Of a DNA stretch of 64,000 nucleotides, positions 52,580 to 60,400 are shown in pieces; the first letter of the stretch is position 1; every line of letters begins with the position of its first letter. The DNA comes from [Clostridium] aerotolerans DSM 5434. GTDB lineage: Bacteria; Bacillota; Clostridia; Lachnospirales; Lachnospiraceae. The notes under the pieces were generated by a model that worked only from the letters and a program-made list of their open reading frames with translations, was not told the DNA's origin and did not search any database. The position numbers and the translations under genes were made by a program. The stretch lies in NCBI RefSeq assembly GCF_000687555.1, contig NZ_JHWJ01000006.1:124001-188000 (forward strand), written 5' to 3'.

Positions 52580-54031
52580 ATGAGAGAATTCGATGCAGAT
52601 ATCGCCGTAGTAGGCGGTGGGGCGGCAGGACTTGCAGCAGCAATCACAGCAGCAGAAAGAGGGGCAAAGGTTATTGTACTTGAGAAGGCCAATACCACAG
52701 GAGGATGTGCCAATATGGCAATGGGGCTTCTCGGTGTGGAGACAAAGCTTCAAAAGGAACGTCTGATTGATCTAACAAGGGAACGGGCGTTTGAGAAATT
52801 CATGGATTATACACACTGGAGATCTGACGCAAGGCTTGTGAAAAATTATATTTACCAGTCTTCAGAGACCATCGAATGGCTTCAGGATATGGGCGTTGAA
52901 TTTGCATTGCCATCCAAATACTTTCCTGGCTCAGAAGCTACATGGCACATCATCAAACCGAAAACTGGAAATCCAGGGCTTCGTGCAGCTGCAACCATGA
53001 TTAAGGCAATGACAGAGCGGGCAGAAGAGCTTGGAGTTACGATTATGCTGGAAACTCCAGTAAAGAATCTCATCAAAGACAATGGGGATATCATCGGTGT
53101 AACTGCCAGTGATAAGGATGGAGAGCTGGAGGTATATGCCGGTGCCGTTATTATTTCATCCGGTGGATTTGGTGACAGTCCTGAATTCATTAAGAAATAC
53201 ACTCCTTATGAATGGGGAAAAGATCTCTATTCCTATCGGATACCAGGACTGACAGGAGACGGCATTCAGATGGCCTGGGATGCTGGTGCAGGTAAAGATT
53301 ACATGGATATGGAGCTGGTATTCTTTGCGCCTAATACAGGCGGATACGCACCCATTGAGCTTCCCTTCCGTCAGCCAAACCTGTTTGTAAATCTTGATGG
53401 CAAACGTTTTTATAATGAAGAGGTGGTGGAGAATCCTGTATTCTCTGTCAATGCCATTGCACGCCAGAAAAACCGTGTTGTATTTTCCATCGTTGATGAT
53501 AAAATTTTAAAGCGGTATGAAGAAGATGGTCTGGACCTGATTAATGTGGTAACATCCTCCATGGACATGTCTTATTTTAATCAGGAAATGGAAGAGCATG
53601 TAAGAAACGGAAGTGACGTTTTATTCGTAGCAGATACCATAGAAGAACTGGCAGAAAAAACTGGAATTGATAAAGAGGGATTATCAGAGACCTTAAAACT
53701 GTATAATGAGGCATGCCAGACAGGGCTCGATCAGGAATTTAATAAGAAAAAGAGATATTTAAAACCCATCGATGGTCACAAATTCTATGCGCTGAAGTTT
53801 GCTCCAAGTGCTTACGGCAGCATGGGAGGAATCAAAATAAACGAAAAAACGGAGGTCACCACGGAGCAGGCAGAGGTAATTCCAGGTCTTTATGCGGCTG
53901 GTACGGATGCATACTCTGTCTGTAATCCTGATTACGTATTTGTGCTCCCAGGAAATAGTCTTGGATTTGCAGTCAATAGCGGAAGAATGGCAGGAAAACA
54001 CGCAATTGAGTACATTAAAAGTCTGGATTAA
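52580..54031 (+). CDS. fumarate reductase-like FAD flavoprotein (reducing subunit)
   Basis: A 483-residue flavoprotein of the FAD_binding_2/fumarate reductase flavoprotein group. The dinucleotide-binding site is DIAVVGGGAAGLAAAITAAE with VIVLEKANTTGGCANMA. The catalytic half includes GDGIQMAWDAGA and the closing PGLYAAGTDAY, with GNSLGFAVNSGRMAG. No covalent FMN domain or heme is present, so electrons should come from the two upstream iron-sulfur proteins. Family members reduce activated double bonds (fumarate, urocanate, enoates, ketosteroids). The substrate is unknown. Confidence 0.85.
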   Translation: MREFDADIAVVGGGAAGLAAAITAAERGAKVIVLEKANTTGGCANMAMGLLGVETKLQKERLIDLTRERAFEKFMDYTHWRSDARLVKNYIYQSSETIEWLQDMGVEFALPSKYFPGSEATWHIIKPKTGNPGLRAAATMIKAMTERAEELGVTIMLETPVKNLIKDNGDIIGVTASDKDGELEVYAGAVIISSGGFGDSPEFIKKYTPYEWGKDLYSYRIPGLTGDGIQMAWDAGAGKDYMDMELVFFAPNTGGYAPIELPFRQPNLFVNLDGKRFYNEEVVENPVFSVNAIARQKNRVVFSIVDDKILKRYEEDGLDLINVVTSSMDMSYFNQEMEEHVRNGSDVLFVADTIEELAEKTGIDKEGLSETLKLYNEACQTGLDQEFNKKKRYLKPIDGHKFYALKFAPSAYGSMGGIKINEKTEVTTEQAEVIPGLYAAGTDAYSVCNPDYVFVLPGNSLGFAVNSGRMAGKHAIEYIKSLD

Positions 54032-54075
54032 AGAACGGTAATATCATGGAGAGAGGTAATCTATGATACAATATA

Positions 54076-54111
54076 AAAAACAGGGACCTGATATTTTGTC
54101 CCTGTTTTTTT
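54076..54111 (+). terminator. terminator after the reductase operon
   Basis: aaaaacagggac/gtccctgtttttt forms a stem with a loop of about 11 bases and T-tail. Confidence 0.85.
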
Positions 54112-54233
54112 AATCATTAAGAAATTTTTCTTGTCGGATTATGGTATTTTATGTATAATTAAGCATACTTTTTTTCTGGCCGCATGTAGTGACAGTGGCC
54201 TCGTTGATGTTTTCAATTGGAGGTAACAGCTTG

Positions 54234-56162
54234 GTGAAACGATCCATTACAGCCCTTCTCATTCAATTCTTTTTCTTTTCCCTGCTTTTTTTGTCAATGC
54301 CAAAGCAAATAGACCGGTATGAAAGCAATCCCCGGGGAGTGGAAGGAGTCATTGACTTATCCAATTGGAATATGGAAGAGACCAAAATTCTGCGATTAGA
54401 TGGAGAATGGGAATTCTATTGGAATCAACTCCTTACACCGGAAGATTTCCGTTCCAAAGCCCAGCCTAAAATTTCTGCTTATATGCAGGTACCAGGATTA
54501 TGGAACGGAACGGAAATTGACGGCAAAAAACTTCCGGCATTTGGCTGCGGGACCTATCGGCTCAAATTAAATCATGTTCCAGACAGCGAAGTACTGGGGC
54601 TAAAGAGGGGAAATGCCCGCTTTTCCAGTAAGGTCTTTGCGAACGGACACGAGATAATCTCAGATGGTGTTCCGGCCTACCAGGCAAAGGATTATAAATC
54701 CGGGAATACACCTAAGCTTGGATTCTTTCAAAATGATAGTGAAAACATTGAGATTATCGTACAGGTGGCTAATTATGAATATATGAATTCCGGTATTCCT
54801 GTTTCTCTGGAGCTTGGCAGAGAGGATGCCATGCTGTACCAGCATCAGAAAAACAATATGCTGGCACTTGGAATATTTGTGATTTTATGGACCATCGCAT
54901 TTTTATATCTGATATTCTTTGTGGTTGCCCGGATCAAAGGAATCAGGGAATATATATTACCCCTGTTTTCCTTATTCTGTTTTGTGTTTGCAGTCGGCAA
55001 TGGATTATCAGATCAACGGCCTCTATTATTTTTCTTCCCTGATATCTCCTTTACTTTGACGTTTAAAATGAAGGATTTCTTTTTATCCTTTAATTTTATT
55101 ATCCTGTTGTGGGTATTTCACAAGTTTGAAAATGGACTAGTGCCATTGCGTCCTGTGAAAATCATATCCATTTTATATGGATTATATCTAATTGCGGTGA
55201 TTCTGCTTCCCATACATGTCTACTATGAAATACACCAGGTAGTCATGCTCTGCAATACTGTAATCCTTTTGGTGCTGCTGGTTCGTGCCATACAATTATA
55301 CATAAAAGAGGGGAAAGGGCTTTTGCTGTTTGTTTCCGTGCTGGCAGTGAATCTGTATTCTCTTGATTGCATTTTGTTTTCTCTGGGATTAAAAGCCAAT
55401 TCCGGCTTTTCCCAGGTATTTATGATGATTTTTGCTGTAGTAATGATCTTACTGTTATCCATGCATTATCTTACGGCAATCACTCAGCTGCAAACGTCTG
55501 TCTTGCGGACCCAGGAAGCGGAAATCGCTTTTTTAAGAGCTCAGATTAACCCTCATTTCCTATATAATGCCTTAAATTCCATCGCTGCTTTATGTGCCAC
55601 CGCACCGGAAAAGGCAGAAGAGGTGGTAGTGGAGCTGTCTCAGTATTTAAGGCGCAGCTTTGATTTTAAGCGGATTGACGCCATGACCACTCTGGGGAAA
55701 GAACTGGAATTACTGGAAGCATATCTTTACATAGAGAAAACACGTTTTGGGGATCGGCTGAACGTAGAATATGACATCGATGAAACCTTAAATATCCCGA
55801 TTCCGCCCTTAATTTTACAGCCTCTGGTCGAGAACGCAGTTCGCCACGGGCTTATGAATAGTGTTTTAGGCGGCACTGTAACCATATCCATAAAACGTCA
55901 GCAGGAAGAGGCCGTTTTTACGATTGAGGATAACGGCGTTGGAATAGAAGCGGTAAGAATCAGCGAATTGCTGGAGGAAAAACCAAAGTCAGGTGGTATT
56001 GGCATGTGGAATATCAATCAAAGGCTTCACATGCTTTATAACAGAGGGTTGACCGTTTGCAGTGAAATCGGACGTGGCACAAGGATTAGCTTTTGCCTGC
56101 CTCTGGCTATGGATAAGAAACCGGGAAGAATACGCCGTTTGAGAGGGGGCAGCCATAGATGA
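54234..56162 (+). CDS. 7TMR-DISM sensor histidine kinase (LytS/YesM-like)
   Basis: A 642-residue membrane kinase. The start is GTG at 54234 or TTG at 54231, both just after ggaggt; an upstream GTG lacks a site. After an N-terminal helix, an extracellular ligand-binding jelly-roll (LDGEWEFYWNQLLTPEDF, about 45-200) is followed by seven membrane helices (7TMR-DISM), a His_kinase domain with the phosphoacceptor in AQINPHFLYNALNSIAAL, and an ATPase with PPLILQPLVENAVRHGL and IEDNGVGI. It should detect an extracellular ligand, possibly a carbohydrate. It overlaps the response regulator gene by 4 bases. Confidence 0.88.
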   Translation: MKRSITALLIQFFFFSLLFLSMPKQIDRYESNPRGVEGVIDLSNWNMEETKILRLDGEWEFYWNQLLTPEDFRSKAQPKISAYMQVPGLWNGTEIDGKKLPAFGCGTYRLKLNHVPDSEVLGLKRGNARFSSKVFANGHEIISDGVPAYQAKDYKSGNTPKLGFFQNDSENIEIIVQVANYEYMNSGIPVSLELGREDAMLYQHQKNNMLALGIFVILWTIAFLYLIFFVVARIKGIREYILPLFSLFCFVFAVGNGLSDQRPLLFFFPDISFTLTFKMKDFFLSFNFIILLWVFHKFENGLVPLRPVKIISILYGLYLIAVILLPIHVYYEIHQVVMLCNTVILLVLLVRAIQLYIKEGKGLLLFVSVLAVNLYSLDCILFSLGLKANSGFSQVFMMIFAVVMILLLSMHYLTAITQLQTSVLRTQEAEIAFLRAQINPHFLYNALNSIAALCATAPEKAEEVVVELSQYLRRSFDFKRIDAMTTLGKELELLEAYLYIEKTRFGDRLNVEYDIDETLNIPIPPLILQPLVENAVRHGLMNSVLGGTVTISIKRQQEEAVFTIEDNGVGIEAVRISELLEEKPKSGGIGMWNINQRLHMLYNRGLTVCSEIGRGTRISFCLPLAMDKKPGRIRRLRGGSHR

Positions 56163-57223
56163 AGGCAATCATAGTAGACGATGAAGAGCTGGCTCGCAGC
56201 CGCCTTTCCATTTTATTGGCAGAGGTAGATGATATCACTCTTTGCGGCTCCTTTGGTACAGCGGCAGAGGGACTTAATTACATAGAGAAGCAATCTGTGG
56301 ATGTGGTTTTTTTGGATATCACCATGCCGGAAATGGACGGGCTGGAATTTGCAAATCTCCTGTTGGAGAGGGGACACTCTGCCAGTGTTGTATTTGTTAC
56401 TGGTTACGGAGAGTATGCAATAGAGGCCTTTGAACTGGAAGCATCGGATTATCTCCTTAAGCCCATCAGCAGGGAACGTTTGGCGAAAACCATAAATCGT
56501 CTTACTAAGCTGAAGCGGCTGGAAGCCAGTCGTCTTTATATCACCTGTTTTGGAGGATTTCGTGTTTCTGTACAGGAGGAAGGCGGACACGCCATCAGCT
56601 GGCGGTCTCCAAAGGTAGAGGAGCTGTTTGCCTATCTGGTATGGAAGGGCAGCGTCAGCCGGGATGAAATTGCAGATACCTTGTGGGAAGGCTTTACCTT
56701 AGATAAGGCCATGAAAAATCTAAATTCCACAGTCTATTACATCCGAAAGGCCCTGCAGCAGTATGGGCTTGAGGACTGTCTCATAACCACCAGAAAACAG
56801 ATTTCCCTTGATTCCAAACGAGTTTTTTGTGATTTATATGAGTTTCAGCAGATGCAGAATTCAGCATGGAAAACGGAAAAAGACCTGGAACGGTTGAATG
56901 AACTTTACCGGGGAGGCCTGTTTCAGGGGAAAACATATGAGTGGTCCTTTGGAAAAGCACAGATACTTGAAAAAAGCATGATAACTAATCTACTAAAAGC
57001 AGCGGAAAAAAGAGAGCAGCTAAAGCTTGAGGAAGAAGCAGAACAGCTCTATCTTCGTGCCCTGGAGCTGGATCCTTTTCATGAGGTCGCCTGCGGCCGG
57101 CTTTTGAGTTTTTATATGCGGCTTGGAAGAAAAGAAAAGGAAAAGCAGCTTCGAAGGGAGATTGAGAAGCTGTTTTCGGATGATGCACCGCCGCCGTTGT
57201 TGATTTTTAAAAATCGTTTATAA
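56159..57223 (+). CDS. response regulator with SARP-like (BTAD) output domain
   Basis: A 354-residue regulator. The receiver (1-120) has the acidic pocket AIIVDDEELA, the phosphoacceptor Asp in VVFLDITMPEMDG and the Lys of YLLKPISRERL. The output is a winged helix (ITCFGGFRVSVQEEG, SRDEIADTLWEG, AMKNLNSTVYYIRKAL), followed by a bacterial transcriptional activation domain with TPR-like helices (EEEAEQLYLRALELDPFHEV). This SARP-type output is less usual than LytTR for LytS-like kinases. The next gene is the second giant SLH protein, a possible target. Confidence 0.87.
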   Translation: MKAIIVDDEELARSRLSILLAEVDDITLCGSFGTAAEGLNYIEKQSVDVVFLDITMPEMDGLEFANLLLERGHSASVVFVTGYGEYAIEAFELEASDYLLKPISRERLAKTINRLTKLKRLEASRLYITCFGGFRVSVQEEGGHAISWRSPKVEELFAYLVWKGSVSRDEIADTLWEGFTLDKAMKNLNSTVYYIRKALQQYGLEDCLITTRKQISLDSKRVFCDLYEFQQMQNSAWKTEKDLERLNELYRGGLFQGKTYEWSFGKAQILEKSMITNLLKAAEKREQLKLEEEAEQLYLRALELDPFHEVACGRLLSFYMRLGRKEKEKQLRREIEKLFSDDAPPPLLIFKNRL

Positions 57224-57242
57224 TTAAATATAATAAATTTTT

Positions 57243-57298
57243 TAATACCTCTATATTGGACAAGTCTATTTAAAAGTCCTTAATAGGGGTATTTTTTA
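57243..57298 (+). terminator. probable terminator after the two-component genes
   Basis: Outer arms aatacctctat / ataggggtatt, with an inner pair ggacaagt.../aaaagtcc, run into tttttt. The stem is AT-rich and imperfect. Confidence 0.6.
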
Positions 57299-57360
57299 TT
57301 ATTTTTATTAAGTTTTAATCATTTGCCATAACAAATTCAATTATCTTGGGCTCCTCGTTG

Positions 57361-57392
57361 TTTATTCTACGTTGATTGTAGTGTTGTATAAT
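57361..57392 (+). promoter_or_regulatory. promoter block shared with the first giant SLH gene
   Basis: A 32-base block matching 7528-7559 at 26 positions, including tttattct, gttgatt and tgtataat at identical spacing; -10 tataat at 57387-57392. The start codon is 82 bases downstream. Confidence 0.6.
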
Positions 57393-57473
57393 ATGGCAAG
57401 TTCTATTAAAGGGGGATGATTGGTGAAAGGCCCAGTCAGGTAATACTACATAACTTTACAAGGAGGATAAAAT

Positions 57474-60400
57474 ATGAAAAAACACAGACCTTTCCAGCGT
57501 TCTTTGGCATTGGCGTTATCAATGGTCATGGTGCTGGGCGGAATACCGATTCCGGTATCAGCGAATGTTCTGCCGTCAGAGAGTGAACAAGAAATCATCT
57601 CATTTGAGCCATTGGCAGAAGAAACAGAATATCAATCCGTGCCAATCGGCACGAAGCTTAGGGAGCTTGATCTGCCTAAGAAATTAATGGCAACCGTGGA
57701 GATAACAACTACCGGGGAAACTCCTTCTGAAGTCGTGGAAGAGCCAGTGGAAGCTCCAACCAAGGAAACCCCAACGGATGGCAGCTCTCAGGAGCCAACA
57801 GAACCCCAGAAACCTCAAGAACCTCAGGAAACTCAAGCTCCTCAGGAACCACAGGAAACCAATGAATCGGAAATTCCTGACGCAACCAGCAGCAATGCCT
57901 TTCGTGCAGATAGCATCAGAGTCGATTCCTTTGATGAAGATGATGCGGATATTACAGATTTAGAGGAAACTCAGGTAGTGGAAAAAACTATTTCCGTACC
58001 GGTAACATGGAGTGCAGAGCAGGATTATGAATCTGATGTGGCAGGAGAGTATGTTTTCCAGCCGACAATTTCTGATGAGTATGTGATTGCAGCGGGTGTT
58101 GATTTGCCGACCATTACGGTATCAGTTGGAAATATGATGCTTAGAGGAAACGGTTGGTATAAACGAACCAATGTGCTGGATTTAACAGCTGATATGGTCC
58201 TGTTTAAAAATGCCATTGGGGGAATGACAGGAGCAAATCCCTTGGATTCAGATATCACAATTTCAGGTGAGGGATGGTATTGGTATTTATATGGTTCTGA
58301 AGAATACAATTATCCTGAAAAAACCCTTTTACTTGATGGTATTAATTTAGATACTGAAGATTTCAAAAGTTTAGTCGTGCCTGAAGGGACGACCATTATT
58401 CTTGCGGATGGAAGCAGCAATTTTATAAATAATACTTATGCATATACCCCTGAACTTAGTGTTGGTATATCCGGAGATTCCCTTACAATTGCAGGGGATG
58501 GTGAATTATATGTAACACTTGGAAGTTCATCTAGTTATGGAAGCATTGGAATCGATTCTAACTCAGACTTTACGTTGGAGGATTCTAAGGTATACATACG
58601 ATTTAATAATAGCAGTGAAAATAATTATACCTTACTAACGCAGGATGGTGGTTCGGGCTTTACCGTTTATCAAAGTTCAGAAAACGGTGATTATGACATA
58701 GAAGCCACTTGGTACGAAATCCAAAGAAAGTATACCTACAATGGTGGTACTGCTGTTACTGCAGTTATGCTTGTAAATGGAACTACCTCACACCCTACTG
58801 CAACTATTTCAGATAAGACCGTATCTGGAACAGCTGGAAAAATGCTTACTGGTGATAATGATATTACAATTTCAATCCTTAATGACTCATTGATAGAGTT
58901 ACAGGAAAATGATGATGTATCCAGTTGGTTCAGCCATCTTCCAATTGGACTCACTGCAACAGTGAAAAGTTTTACACCGGAAAGCGTTACTATTGCCTTC
59001 TCCGGAACTCCAACTGTTGAGACAAATGAAGCAATGAATATTACAATTCCAGCCGATTACCTGACAAATGGTATGTTACCCGTAACGGTTAATAACAATG
59101 CCAAATTCTATATTACCGGCGTTAGTCCCCGTAACAGTAATCTGGATTTGACAAAGGATGAGTTGTCTTATGCAGATACATCTGGAGGTATAGGATATGC
59201 ATCTCCTATTACAGAGAATATTACAAATACGAGTGAGGGCTGGTCATGGTATTTATATGGAGATGAGGCCACAGGGTATCCTGCAAGAACACTTGTCATA
59301 GATGGTTTGAATCTTAATGGTAGTATTAAATTGCCTAACGACGCAACCATTATATTGGCAGATGGAAGCTTAAGCTCGGCAATGGCACCACAAAATGTAA
59401 TTGAAGGAACACAAGTAACGATCAAAGGGTCTGGTGAATTGATTGTTGTGGGAACCAGTACCGAGGGTACAACAGGGATTCGTACGACTGTACTGACAAT
59501 TGAAGATGGTATCGTAAGAGTATCAGCTCCATTAGCAACTAACGGTTTTATTATCCAGACTAGTACCTTGAATATTACAGGCGGAACCCTTTATGCTAAA
59601 TCAAATAGCGGTGGTTATGCGGTTGGTTTACTAAATTTGACTCCAAATCAAGGACTTACCGTATTACAGAAGGCAAATGACGATTATGTTGAAGATGTAA
59701 ATTTAAAATACATTGGTTATTGTTATACTTTTTTTAGAAATGATAACAGCAAAGCCAATGACTTGAAATTCACCGTAGAAAAACCAGCTCCTTTAGCCAC
59801 TGTGGAAAATAAAGTTATATCCGGTATCACGAACAATGCACTCACCGGACAAGATTTTATAACAGTATCTCTGGAAAATGAAAGATATAACAACTTAAAT
59901 AAAGGTGACGTTGTATCAAGCTGGTTCCAGAACCTGCCCAAGGGAATTACTGCAAGGGTAGAAAGCATTAATTCTGATGCTTCTGTTACCATTGGTTTTA
60001 CCGGAACACCAATTAAAAAATCAGCGGAAGTGATGAATATAGTTATTCCTGCAGGTAATCTGGTCGGCGGTAAATCGTTATCCGTAACGGCCAATAACGA
60101 GACCAGGTTTGATATCGTAGAAGCTGGAGTTCGAACCATTTCTTTGGATTTAACGTCAGATATTGTTTGGTACCGCAACACAAATGGTGAGTTGGTTAAA
60201 AAAGATCCTAGAAGAAGTGATATCGATGACACATCAGAAGGCTGGTCATGGTATTATGGTCATAACGATCTTATATTAGATGGTATAAATCTAGTTACTT
60301 CTGATAGTGTTGGAATCACGGTTCCAAATGCAACAAGGGTCTTTTTGGCTGAGGAAAGTGATAATAATATAAGTGTTTTAGATACCGACAGCGATTATGC

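Noticed and set aside
59723-60232. A 169-residue antisense ORF within the second SLH gene
   Set aside because: It lies fully within a strongly supported coding region, in a repetitive module, with no start signals.
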